64,000 nt of DNA from positions 15,698,060-15,762,059 of the forward strand of contig CM055823.1 of assembly GCA_029582265.1 (NCBI GenBank), given 5' to 3'. This stretch comes from Zoroaster sp. YZ-2022 (Eukaryota; Echinodermata; Asteroidea; Forcipulatida; Zoroasteridae). A program made the position numbers and the translations under genes. The notes under the pieces were generated by a model. It was not told the origin of the DNA and ran no database searches. It saw only the letters and a list, made by a program, of their open reading frames with translations. Of this stretch, positions 36,200 to 47,832 are shown in pieces (positions within the stretch are counted from its first letter, which is position 1; every line of letters starts with the position of its first letter).

Positions 36200-37525
36200 G
36201 AAATTCCTGTATACTGACACGCACATTTTCTTAACAAAACTACCAGACAGATTTTGTGCTCCACGCTTATACAAAGTCATAATGACTATGCCTGCATGTC
36301 CTGGTTTTATGGAATCAGCTCCACTCTCAAAAGTAAACTTCAAATTCTTCAAAACAAAATGGTTCGGTTTATTTATAATGTTGGTCCAAGATATCACCTT
36401 AATTTACAGCAATTTCATGATATTGGATACCTACATATAGAAAACAGGGTGTCTCAACTAGCCCTCAACATTGCTCATGGTATTTTTTATGGGAAATGCC
36501 CGTCATATCTTAATCAGTTTTTTGTCAAGGTTAGGGACGCCCACCACTACAACACGAGATCTAGAAATTATAATTTTGTGGTTCCCTCAATTAACAATAT
36601 TACTAAAAGTTCTTTTTTTTGTTCAATGTAATTAGAGAATGGAATAATTTCCCAAATTTTGTCAAATCTATTGAGAATAAACTGGGATTCAAAAGGGAAC
36701 TTAAGAAATTTCTGCTGGACAGAGAAATTGTTAGGGAAAGAGATTTTTTTCTCTGCTAGTTAGCACATTTGCCAAATTCATAATTCAACTTAGCCTCTTC
36801 CAAAATTATTTAGTGGTGGGGGGGGGGGTTGATTTTCACTGCCCTTCGGCTTCTTTTTAAATTTCCGGGAGGTATAAGGCGAGATGCAGTTCTCGTGGGG
36901 GGGGGGGGGGCACATAGGATCAGTAGGGGACAGGTGCCCTTTTCATGCATGTTTTTTATCTTTTAATATTTTATTTTAGATGGTTTAGGGTGTAAGTTCC
37001 ATGCAGGTCCCCGCTTTGCCCAGATTTTTGTTCTCAAGTCCATAGAGAGAATGGTGGCAAAATTGGAGCCAGCAGGGACATGTCGTTTAATATACATGTA
37101 CATGTTCATTGTTAAGTTTTATAAATTATTTTAATTTAGATCATTAGAAGGGTACATGTTTCATGTGGGTTCCCGGTTTGCCACAGATTCTTTGTTCTCG
37201 TGTCCGTAGAGAGTGGTGGCAAAATTGGAGCCAGCAGGGACATGGGTCCTTTTAATATACATGTTTTTCGTTTTATCCACTATGTGTTTAAATCGTTCTT
37301 TGTGTCTTTATATGTCTTCTGTTCCTTATTGTGATGTAATGTCTGGTTGGTTTTGTCTTTTGTGCTTAAAGGACCCCATTGTAAATAAGTCGCAAGACTT
37401 TTATGGGCTATCCTGATATTACCGCCTTCATGTGCAATTTAAATTTATTTATGTTTTTATTTGCTTATTTATTGTGTGTATTTGTAATTTATTTTGAATG
37501 GTGATATCAAATAAAACATAAACAT
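36200..37525 (+). mobile_element. CR1/L2-like LINE 3' end (ORF2 C-terminus and 3'UTR)
   Basis: The plus-strand frame reads LQILQNKMVRFIYNVGPRYH, IGYLHIENRVSQLALNIAHG, CPSYLNQFF, HHYNTRSRNYNF, then after a frame change near 36610 EWNNFPNFVKSIENKLGFKR. This is the standard C-terminal tail of CR1/L2/Jockey-group ORF2 proteins. The 3'UTR follows, containing a two-copy tandem repeat, and ends in ATAAAACATAAACATAAA at about 37525. There the sequence rejoins a third copy of the duplicated host segment, so the LINE is inserted into it. 5'-truncated and not coding. Confidence 0.75.
36976..37262. repeat. Two-copy tandem repeat, unit about 160 bp, in the LINE 3'UTR
   Basis: Both units contain TTTAGAT, TCCATGCAGGTCCCCG or TTCATGTGGGTTCCCG, TTTGTTCTC, and GTGGCAAAATTGGAGCCAGC then AGGGACATG, followed by TTTAATATACATGT. 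Internal duplications are frequent in LINE 3'UTRs. Confidence 0.8.
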
Positions 37526-37935
37526 AAATGTTTACTCATAAATGTTAAGTCACTGTTAAAACATGATACTTACTTGGACACTTTGTTGTTTAGTCTTGTA
37601 CACCTATGGGAAGGACTCTCAGTTTTTTTCTTAAAGGTAGCCAATGTTTCAGGCACCTTATTGCATGGTTTGACCATTCTAATGCATAGTGTTAGCCAGA
37701 GAGGTGTCTGGGTGTCTTTTGGACACCCTGTTTCAATTTTGAACACCCTATTTCATCTTTCATTTACATGTATACACATATTGTAAATGAACAATATAGA
37801 CACCCTGTTTGGAAGGTTCAAGCAAATTTGAACACGGTATTTCTAAATCCTGGCTAATGGAATAGAAGTAGCTGGCTAACATATAGTTCTGGTATACAAA
37901 CATTACAAATCGTTTTGACTTGAAGAGGTCAGTAT
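37526..37935. repeat. Third, rearranged copy of the 31435-31690 segment
   Basis: It matches 31435 onward through the LINE tail remnant, then contains a 170-bp insert (37686-37855, rich in GGACACCCTGTTT and inverted words GAACACCCT). It resumes at AATGGAATAGAAGTAGCTGG and ends in a truncated exon (TTTTGACTTGAAGAGG) whose acceptor is deleted. This exon copy cannot be spliced. Confidence 0.75.
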
Positions 37936-38109
37936 GTGGCTTATGATGATCAGGTCAGTAGTCAATAGAGAGGGTACTTGAACAATTAAGGGCCTGATAA
38001 TTTGAAACCTACCAAAAAAGTCCTGTCTTACAAAGTATTAACATATTTTTTATTTATTTTAAATTTATTTATTGAAATTAAAAATATGAAACCGTTTTAT
38101 AAACTGAGT

Positions 38110-38889
38110 ATGCACAGAAGTTTTGTAGATTGTCTTTTCAGTAACTCATTCTCACCATCTATCCACAAACCTACCGTATCATTGACTCCACAGTTACAGT
38201 AATAGATAACATCCTGAATTACTAATAGTTGTGATTTACTATCCAAATCTAGAATCTTGTTTTGCGATGCTTCCGAATTTCCGATCATCTACCCATTTTT
38301 CTCATGATTCAGTTAAATGGTTCACATGTCAATAAAGAGAAAGGTACTCAATCCTTCAGATATATCAACCAAGAAAACATTAGTTATTTTCAACAACACT
38401 GTTTATTGTATGTTGACATCATACAATCCATTAAACACAAAAACAAATTGTACAAGAACTTCCTGATCAAACCAAACAATGCCAACAAAATGAAGTACAA
38501 GAAATTCTGGTGCTAAATCCAATATAAAACAAACCTTAAGAAAAACTTCCATGCAACACCCAGTGTGATTTTTCTCTCCAACGGACAAATGCTTAAAATT
38601 CCTGCTGAAATAGCTAATGTATTCAACAATTATTTCACAGAGATTGGGCCAACCTTGGATTTAAAATAAGATCTGGACAAACTTTAAACAGTATCTTGGC
38701 AATCCCAATATTTAACTCACTGTTTTTGAACCCTACATCTACATTTGAAATCTGTGCTGCATGTCTAGACAACATCAGTACAAGGGTGGTCAAATCAGTC
38801 ATTTTGCATATAGTGTGATCCGATGTGTTATCTTTTCAACTTTTCTTTAAGCACATGCGTTATTCCTAATAGCCTTCACTTGTTGGCTA
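38110..38889 (+). mobile_element. CR1/L2-like LINE fragment (endonuclease end to pre-RT linker)
   Basis: Plus-strand frames give FRISDHLPIFLMIQLNG (the terminal SDH block of the endonuclease). KHKNKLYKNFLIKPNNANKM then KYKKF follow, then FLSNGQMLKIPAEIANVFNN and YFTEIGPTL, the usual linker before the RT. The segment after 38780 (GTGGTCAAATCAGTCATTTT) is shared with 50985. Several stops and indels; not functional. It directly abuts block B. Confidence 0.65.
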
Positions 38890-39284
38890 ACAATTAATCA
38901 AGTAACCCGTGCATGCAGATTACTATGAGACGTATACACGACGGTCTGCATATACAAACACATATATCAATGTTGCACTGAATTTTGACCGAGTGCGCCA
39001 TTCTGTCTTCAACATTGAAATGGAGTGGGGGGGGGGGGGGGCTGGTATACGTGCACCTGCAGATGCAAAGTATTCCAATACTCAATCGTCGTTTATGTAG
39101 ACGACGATTGACACTGGATGGATGATTTTCAAGGAGTATGTAATTCCTCAAAACAAGGAACAACACATATTGGGCACATTTAGATTCAAATGATTCAGGT
39201 TGTACATTTCAAAAACTGATCCATTACTTTTGTTTAGTCAAAAATACAAAAGTAAACATATATACAATATTTTGATCGGCAGTA

Positions 39285-39475
39285 AACACGAACTTCGTAT
39301 GACTCCCTCTAATTGTGTTTAAATTCTCCTGAAGACGATCAGAACATTCTGATCGAAACTGAGTTGTAGAATCCAGTTCTTTTTAGAACTAATTACCACT
39401 CAATTGAGAATTTCACATGGTGTCACCGCAAACAGTCTTTACTTATCCCTTTCACCATGCAAAGCTACAAATAAT
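39285..39475 (+). mobile_element. Penelope-like terminus inside block B with intact hammerhead-like core
   Basis: CTGAAGA, then a 7-bp perfect stem CGATCAG/CTGATCG closing a 6-nt loop, then GAAACTGAG. The CUGANGA and GAAA blocks flank one stem as in a hammerhead. Other stems are not obviously complete. It ends CACCATGCAAAGCTAC like the other copies. Confidence 0.5.
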
Positions 39476-40901
39476 AATTTTGTTTCCTCGGCAGGCATAA
39501 TTTCAGTTTAAATATTAATATATGGCAGGTTCCTACCTGAGTAAGAATGCTACCCTCCATGTGCAAGTGTTATAGTATGGTACATGTTATTTATTAAAAT
39601 ATTATCATTAACATAAAACCATTTAGGCCTATATAAGTGATAAATAATCTTTGGTTTTAATTCATATATACATTAAACAAAATATAATGATCTGTACTAA
39701 ATTAATGTTGCTGCTTGTTAACTGTGTTAAATGTTCCTTTACGCTTCCCCTGATGCATACACATTCTATTTTTTTAGCTTCGTTTTATTTGCATATGACA
39801 TTATGTAAGTTTGGACTTTCACGCACTTTGGGAATTTAACCTAAAATCCATTCTCGTTGAAAGCAGATCCCTGTTTTCACAGTGTTGTTTATTACCGAGT
39901 AATACTTACATTGATATACAAATATAATAGATAGCGGGATGGAACTCTTTCTTTTTCTTGTTGAGGAAGAACGGAGGGGAAAAGTTTAGCGGGATTTGTA
40001 TGTCCATATTCTATATTTCTTCCATTTTGTGTCACAGTATGCAACATGGCTTTCACCTATTAAGCTAGCCGTAGTGATTTCCATCTCATCTAGGGATTAT
40101 TTTATGCGGATTATTTTATGAAGGTTATTTCCACAGTGGATTATTTCTTAGGATTATCTCATGGGTTTATTTCGAGCTGATTATTCGTGAACTGTTCATG
40201 ATCTGTTTTCGTGTGGATTTCGTGATAATTATCTCTGTATACTGTTTTTCGTGGATTATATAACCTATACTTGTGCTGATTACTTCCATGCTGATTATAT
40301 TTGTGCTGGATTATCTTAGATCGTGAGATTATTTTAATTGAACTAATTTCAAATTGATGAGATTTAAATCAGATCTTCAATTGTGTTCTTTGTGAATTTG
40401 TGTGACTGTATGAACGGAGCACACTCCCTCTTCAGCTGTGATACCACAGCTTGGGTTTCACTACATTACGTAGGGATAAAACATTAAAGCCCCTCGTTTT
40501 GTTATCTAATGTTCTTAGATTTTCCCTTAAATTGGTCAAATGCCATCTTAAGTTTTTTGCTAGCAGTTCATTATATAAAGAAACATTAATTTAAACGGAA
40601 TTCCGATATAGAAAATACTAGAGGTTCCTCAACATTCTTAAAAACACTGATGAATTTTATTTATTTATTTTAAACAAAATATCACATTTTCCATATTAAA
40701 GACAACTAATTCTAGTTGTCCACGGTACACTCACCTACATGCATTTATATTCTAAACATGAATTTATGACTTTATTTTCCTTAAAACAATCCTCCCCATA
40801 ACCCAGCCGTGAATTACTATTATACAGAAAGGCTTTGCTTCTGAATTAATTTTGTAGTTTAAACAAAAATTGATACAGACATTAATAAAAGATATTGACA
40901 C

Positions 40902-40955
40902 CGGTAAGACCTACATGGAAAGCGAGCATTCTAACCACTAGACTACCATGTCACT
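40902..40955 (-). mobile_element. tRNA-like relic in block B
   Basis: The minus strand reads GTGACATGGTAGTCTAGTGG then TTAGAATGCTCGCTTTCCAT. TAGTCTAGTGGTTAG resembles a tRNA A box, and the following segment resembles an anticodon arm with TCC. The B-box side is better kept in block C. Likely the head of an old SINE common to all blocks. Confidence 0.5.
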
Positions 40956-41260
40956 CAAATTTGAAAAAATAGATTTCTAAGTCAATGTCGAAGTATGCTG
41001 CAAAGGAAAATCGCTTCCAGGCCCGCTACGCCGTTGTGGCTTCGTACTGTGCTCTCGCCTCATTCCATTCCCTAATGTTCACGACGGTCTTTAGCGAAAT
41101 GGGAGTCTAAATTATTACTTTCCACAATCAGATTAATCTTTATTGCTTGATTGTTTTACACCGATGACAACATTTTCAGAAGTTATTTAATTTCTGTACA
41201 AATTTGTGTGTTATACAAAATATGTCGTAAAATGTTCATCTACCACGTCTGCCTAATGAA

Positions 41261-41813
41261 CAGGGACGTGCACAGGGTTGTAGAGGGGCAGGGGCTCAGA
41301 GTCTGAAAAGGGCAGTGTACTTCGATGCGAGCGCGCGTAGCGCGCGAGCTAAAAAAAAATTGGGCGTTTATTTATTAATAAAAACGCATAATATGGTTTT
41401 TAACATTACAATCAGATCAGATTATGTTGATGACTGGTTTTCATTTACAATCTGATCTGGTGGTGAGTGAGCCACGGGATGTCAATTTCGTGTTTCAGTG
41501 ACAGCGTGTGCCTGCCTATCAAAGACGTATAGGCGCGCGCGGCTATGCGTGAAATCTAGTTTCGCGGAGGGGCACATGCAGGCCCGTGCACAGGAATAGT
41601 AAGGGGCATCTCTGCTGACCTAATATTTATTCTAATTTTATTCTATCCTGACATCTTTCAACTAGGCAGGGCAGTCTATGCGCAACAGGAACTTAATAAT
41701 TCATTTAAAAAAAACTATAAAAAAAAACCTTGGGCTAAAAAGGGCACTTTTTATACTAGGCAAAAAGGGCAGGGGCTCAAGCACCCTTTGGGACCTATGT
41801 ATGCACGTGCCTG
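41261..41813. mobile_element. hAT-type non-autonomous transposon with 8-bp target duplication
   Basis: The ends are CAGGGACGTGCACAGG and, inverted, CAGGCACGTGCATACATAGG. CTAATGAA flanks both sides (41253-41260 and 41814-41821). The homologous position in block A (27166-27173) carries a single CTAATGAA, which proves the insertion. CAG-starting ends and 8-bp duplications are hAT hallmarks. A second internal end-like word CAGGCCCGTGCACAGG at about 41580 suggests two nested or fused copies. Interior CpG-rich (GCGCGCGTAGCGCGCG). No transposase. Confidence 0.9.
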
Positions 41814-44800
41814 CTAATGAATAGGGATTTACACTAGCCCAAATGTGACTCTGTCTCGATAGATCTTGTGCACCTAATTCGTAATTCGAAAACCCTATTA
41901 TAGGCCTACACGTGTTTACCAAAAGTATAAAAGAAAAGAAAAAAAGAAGAAAATAAAACTTAATCTGGGGACATCCCTTTAACCAAATACACAAACGCGT
42001 ACATGGAGTTGCACAGACATGTAACCGGCTCATGATGAGTAGTCTTAAGTCAAGGCGCACACAAAATCATGGTGTCCTTAATACATTGTATTTTGATAGT
42101 GTCGTATAGCTCACGAAGGAGATTTTTGTTCTGGGGAGGGGGATTCCAATTCCAATTTCCAAATCAAATTTGTGGACGACCTCACCTTTTCCCCACTTTT
42201 CAGGGGGAATTGAAACACTTTTGTTAACGGTCTCTAGCTTTGTGGATACTACGATGGTTACTATTGGGGGTACTACGATGGTTACAGGCCCTAATGTTTT
42301 TCGTATGGATCTTATTTCTGAGCAGGAGGCACATCCTCCGTGAGCCCCCAACCTCTCAATATTAACTCAACTCCCCTGACCTTAATTTGACCTAGTTTTG
42401 TGCTCCAATCATTGCCAAGGTTTCATATGTGAAAATGGACGATTTTATGCCATTTTCAAATGTTGAATGTTTTTGTTGTATTTATTGTTATATGCATAGC
42501 ATACACAAATGAAATGGGAGTGGGCCTAAAATGTCTCACTTACCCAATGTTGAACACCTCGATCAAAAACATTAAACGAAGGGTGGAGGTAGTAGAAATG
42601 TTGAGGGAGAGGGGTAGGCGTGAGAAATGATGATCGGCGAAGGTACACGTGTAAAATTACCCGTCATTCAATTCTAACATTTTAACAATCACTTACAGGG
42701 GGAGGGGGGGCTTCAATTCAGACAAGGGGCAAACTACAACACCAACAAATTCATGAATTAACCATGACATTTCCATTCAGACGTCTCCAATTCTTCACAA
42801 TGTCCATCAACAAGGCCTAGCAATGACATACCGTTACCTTTGAAGTTGCAGGACTTCATCTTTTCAAACCTGACTTCTCCCATGGATAATGTTATTTTGC
42901 GTGCTCAACGGTCAGATCCAGAAGTGCTTACATCATTCCCACAAACCTCATATCAACCATACATTAACTTAATCATAACCTACTTCCTATATTTATATTT
43001 TAAAAAAAACGATTATGATCGGGTAACTCAACTTGTTTTGTATAAAATTAAATATTTAAGATGTCAAAATTGTGCTCTTTAATTTTAACGAACATGATCT
43101 TTTTTTTAAATGATTGTTGAATTGGTACTTAAAATTAGTTAAAAGATGTATCGCCCGTGTTTGTCGCTACTTCACTCACAATTTTTGTTTTAACCGGAAC
43201 AATGGTTATATCAAAGGATATAATCATAGGGAGGGGGGTCGTGTCTCCACCCGAAACCTCTGCACCAGGGTATCACTGCTCACAATACCTACGAAATGCA
43301 CAAGAGCCTGTTAGAAAAGTGCCCTCTATTGGACCAACCCTGAATACAGAGACACCACTTTCATTGGGTCACTTAATGCATACTTTGTTACATGTCCTTT
43401 TGTCTTTCTAAGCTAAGGAAACCGAATTCTGAGTGGAGAAACCCTATGTTACGCTGTCAGGTGGGGGTCGTTAGGGTCGTCCACAGTCCACAGTCGTCCA
43501 CAAGTTTCCATCTAGTTCAGTACATCTACAAACAACGAAGAGTTAACGAATTTGTTTTACTTATGTCTTTAATAATAAAAAATAGGAAACGTAAATAAGA
43601 AATAATAATAAATAATAATTTTGTTGACCTTTTAAGTGTTTTTGTTTATATCGTGAGAACGGTTAACACAAAATGGTACGTTATTTAATTCGTGTATTAT
43701 GTAATTTAAATCGGTCGACAGAAGTACAGTAAGTTGTTATTTTGTTTCCTTTGTGCATATAGCAAAAAACGATAAAGGAAAAACGTATAGTTTGTTGAAA
43801 GACAGTATGTACACGGACCGTTCCACGGACCGTTCCGACACGCCTTTGTCAAGGCTACTGTTGATGCCGAGAAGTGGGAGTGTTTTACCAATTATTAGTG
43901 AAGGCCGTGTCTGTCATCATGCAGTGTTTTAACGAACAGGAAGACTGTGCATGATCTTTCTCTATAATAATGTTGGTTATTCCTACGGGGTACATGAGAC
44001 TGACATCGGTGTTGATTTGGTACAACCTGTGATGATCCTGAGACAGGCATGTTGGTTAAATTCTTTCTAATTCTACCTCGTCATCACATAGCACTTCGGC
44101 CTTACTTGAGATTGCACATGCCACCGATTTTTGTCGTCACACTTTAGAGAACTCGTTGTTAAAAAGAGAGTGCGAACTCCATAACGTGCCTCGGCCAAGC
44201 ACATATCAGTGCATTTTTGTGACCGGTACGTTTCGTTGCATCATCTTCACAATCATGGTACCCAAATAATCCTTGCGTCCTAGCTGGCGAACAAGCATCA
44301 GGAAGTGTTACAGGTAGGTCGGCGTTAGGGAAGTGGATTCTCTTCTGTACTAAAACAAAGGTTAATCCAATTCAGCCAAAATGAAATGACAGTGGTTGAC
44401 TGCAGAGTTTCTCAAAGGTAGCGAATACAGCGGCCTCAACACTCTGTAGAGTGCGTTGTCAGCTGTAAATCAACCTATCCACGGAGTTCCCATGGGATCA
44501 CACCATCTAGTCAAGAGACTTATGAAAGGTGCATTTAACCTAAGGCCGCCAACACCTTGATACCCCCATACATGCATGGGATGTGACTATTGTTTTGATA
44601 TACTTAAAGAATCTTGGTTCCAACAATGATCTCTCTATGGAAAATCTTACTATGAAACAGTACTAATTGCCCTGTAGTATATGTATGGGCAGCGTTGCCA
44701 AACTTTGTCGTTTATCAACTTAGATTGTGCACATGTCACAACCACTGGTGTGAAATTTAAAATTGATAAACTTGTTACGAATCTTACCCTTTGATTTTGA

Positions 44801-45858
44801 TAAATATTAGCGACCTTTATTTCACTTCTTTCACTTCCAATATTTTGCTTACGATGCAATTTCAAGCAGTCTAAGTCCCAGGGTTTGTTTCCCCGGACCC
44901 TCGATTGTCCGCTATGAATAATTATGTAATCCATACAAGGCTGCTACTTTTGCTCATGCATATCCAGCGCCAACGCAATGCATAATGCAACACCAGCGAG
45001 AGCCTTGCGTGCGTGCCACACCCTCCCGCCACGTGGCTTGGAGCTGTCCTTTGGTCTATGTTTCTCCTACTTTCCTTTCCATACTGTCACAACAAGGTTT
45101 GTGTCCGTCCTATTATTTTGTTGACCAACGATAGTGGGAAATGCAACAAACTTACAAAAACTAGCAGTGAGAAAACCCCACGTCCCGGCACGTCGACATT
45201 AATTTAATATCATACCCTCATGATACTTCATTACGTGTTATCAATTTATTGAAAATATACCATATCTTAAAAGAACAATGCCATTGAGGCAAAAAACAAA
45301 GGCAATTGTTTGTAAGTTACGTCCACCACACAAAGGAGTTTGTTCGGAAACAATAGCTAGATGGATTAAACGTACACTTAAGGAAGCGGCGGAATAAGTC
45401 ACTGCACGTACCCGCTCAGCAGCATGTAGTGCTGCATTTAGGCACGGTGTGCCATTAGATATCATTATGAAGATACAAACAACCCTCTTCAAACCTGATG
45501 TAGACTTTTACAAAAACAACAACAGAATGGCTGCCCCTTTAAAATTTGGCGGCCTTGGCCCTACTTTTTAAATGTTATTTTGAGGCTTCAAAACCCCAAA
45601 TATAGCATCAAATATAAAATAACAATGTTTAAGGTGGTCCGAACAAAAAAAACAAAAAATGGGGGGAAAATAGGGGAGAGGGCCGAGGGGAGAGGGCGTG
45701 TATTAAATCTTCTTACGCAAACAGTCAATGTCATATCAAACATGATGGAAACAACCAAGAACACTGACCTCTTCTCTTCTTGACAATGGTAGGGAAAACA
45801 ACTGATTGAACAAATGTCATGAAATGCCTGGAAGTACCTGCTCTAAATTCAATGACTA

Positions 45859-45938
45859 TGGGATCACTGTGGGATCACTGTGAGATCAGATCACTGTGGG
45901 ATCAGATCACTGTGAGATCACTGTGAGATCACTGTGGG
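45859..45938. repeat. 12-bp minisatellite (GGGATCACTGTG)n
   Basis: Six to seven variant units (GGGATCACTGTG, GAGATCACTGTG, GATCAGATCACTGTG). Block C has essentially one unit at the equivalent place (about 50278) and block D a decayed one (58355), so this is a block-specific expansion. Confidence 0.85.
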
Positions 45939-46185
45939 CTATTTCCTATAATGAGGTCGGGGGAGAAATCCGAATTGGCCATTGCAGCTATTTTGTACGA
46001 AAACATGTTTATACTCTCGTGTTTAATCTTTATGCAGAACGATATTAAAGATGGGGAAAATTAACTCAAATTAATAATAGGCGAGTATTTGCTGCTAAAA
46101 GAAACAACACATTTACATTACTAACAAGATAATAGGAAGAGTAGCGATATTAAACACAATACTGATACTGTACAATTTAATAGTT

Positions 46186-46266
46186 TTACCCTACGAAATG
46201 ACATCATTACCCTAAGAAATGACATCATTACCCTAAGAAATGACATCATTACCCTAAGAAATGACA
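46186..46266. repeat. 21-bp minisatellite, about four units
   Basis: Unit ATTACCCTAAGAAATGACATC. Blocks C and D carry only a single TTTTTACCC at the matching site, so it expanded in block B. The ORF giving FLRVMMS repeats on the minus strand is an artefact. Confidence 0.9.
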
Positions 46267-46956
46267 CGGTTGCTAAATGTATATCAGAGGCAGGCATCTT
46301 CAAACCTGATGTTGATTTTTACTCTCAAACGAATTAAAAGATAATCAAAATGGCTGCCCCTTTAAATTCAATAACATTAGTAATGTTATTTTTAGGTTTC
46401 AAGACCCTAAATAACGTAGCATCAAATGTAAAATGTATGTCCAAAATTGAAATCTAAACTGGCGGCCAAAGCTGCCAATCAAACAACTGGCACTCTTAAT
46501 TGATGCCCTAAGTTATAAAGACACAAACAGCCCTCTTCAAATACTATGTGGCTGGTTACTGCTTGATTGACTTATATTGTTGTTGTCTAACCACCGGAGG
46601 CGGAAGCGGGGGGGGGGGGGGGTAGCAAAAGAGAACTTGCCCTCCCTACTCCGACCTCTTTTGAAAACTAACTCCGAATTTCTCCAAAATTCCCTGAAAT
46701 GTTTCAAAATTTCCCGAACACTTTTCCAAAATGGTTTAAAAATGTTCAAAATTTTCGGGCCGAGAATGTCCACGGTACACTCACCTACATGCATTTATAT
46801 TCTAAACATGAATTTATGACTTTATTTTCCTTAAAACAATCCTCCCCAGCCGTGAATTACTTTTATACAGAAAGGCTTTGCTTCTGAATTAATTTTGTAG
46901 TTAAAAAAAATTATACAAAAATTGATACAGACATTAATAAAAAATATTGACAAAAC

Positions 46957-47010
46957 GTAGTCTCGATACCTGTACGACCTACATGGAAAGCGAGCGTTCT
47001 AACCAATTAA
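46957..47010 (-). mobile_element. tRNA-like relic in block C with B-box-like segment
   Basis: The minus strand has GGTTAGAACGCTCGCTTTCC, ATGTAGGTCGTACAGG, then GGTATCGAGACTACG, which resembles a B box (GGTTCGAxxCC) with one extra base. Its 5' edge is degraded compared with B and D. Confidence 0.45.
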
Positions 47011-47552
47011 ATTTCTGAGCGAATAACGAAGTATGCTGCAGAGGAAAATCGCTTCCAGGCCCGCTACGCCGTTGTGGCTTTGTACTGTGCTCTCGCCTGA
47101 TTCCATTCACTAATGTTCACGACGGTCTTTAACCAAATGGGAGTCTAAATTATTACCGCAACTTTTTCAGAACATTTTCAGAAGCTATTTAATTTCTGCA
47201 CAAATTTGTGTTTTATACAAAAATATGTCGTAAACACGTTTTCATGTAACTCGTGCACCTAATGCACAGGGATTTACATTTAATATGAGCGAAATGTGGA
47301 CCCTGTTTTGATAGATCTTGTGCACCTAATTCGTTGTTGAAAAAAAAATGAAAACCGTATTATAGGCCTACACGTGTTTACCAAAAGCATAAACGAAAAA
47401 AGCAACAACGAAATCTAGGGACATCCCTTTAAGCAAATGCATACTAACTGTAGAGTTGCAGAGACATGCGACCGGCAAATGAGTAGTCTTCAGTCAAGGC
47501 GCACGCGGAATGATGGTTGGTCTTAATACATTGTATTTGGAGAGGGTCAAAG

Positions 47553-47832
47553 CTACTACGATTGTTACTATTGTGGATACTACGATGGTTACTATTGTGG
47601 ATACTACGATGGTTACTATTGTGGATACTACGATGGTTACTATTGTGGATACTACGATGGTTAGTATTGTGGATACTACGATGGTTACTATTGTGGATAC
47701 TACGATGGTTACTATTGTGGATACTACGATGGTTAGTATTGTGGATACTACGATGGTTACTATTGTGGATACTACGATGGTTACTATTGTGGATACTACG
47801 ATGGTTACTATTGTGGATACTATGATGGTTAC
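47553..47832. repeat. 24-bp minisatellite, about 11.7 units, unique to block C
   Basis: Unit ATACTACGATGGTTACTATT then GTGG, with only scattered changes (TTACT to TTAGT). Blocks A and B have about two units at the same place, and D one or two decayed ones. Because 24 is a multiple of 3, all frames stay open (IVDTTMVT octapeptide in one, LRWLLLWI in another), which explains the ORFs. I do not consider them genes. Confidence 0.95.

Larger units (their letters stand above)
38890..43502. repeat. Large dispersed repeat block B, part shared with block A
   Basis: Colinear with 23851-28875 but lacking the 1020-bp insertion of A and carrying the hAT-type insertion 41261-41813. Local differences include a 35-bp extra segment near 40195-40230 and poly-G length changes (39027, 42697). 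After 43502 it continues with sequence shared only with block C. Confidence 0.85.
43503..46530. repeat. Block B continuation, shared in part with block C (and D)
   Basis: 43530-44060 matches 49318-49850, including CACGGACCGTTCCGACACGC, GTTGATGCCGAGAAGTGGGA and GATGATCCTGAGACAGGCAT. 45590-46500 matches 50090-50780 and 58280-58980. The intervening 44061-45570 is unique to this block here, with no domain. Short ORFs are not supported. Confidence 0.7.

Noticed and set aside
47553..47832. CRISPR-like array
   Set aside because: Units are contiguous without variable spacers, and the DNA is eukaryotic. It is an ordinary minisatellite.
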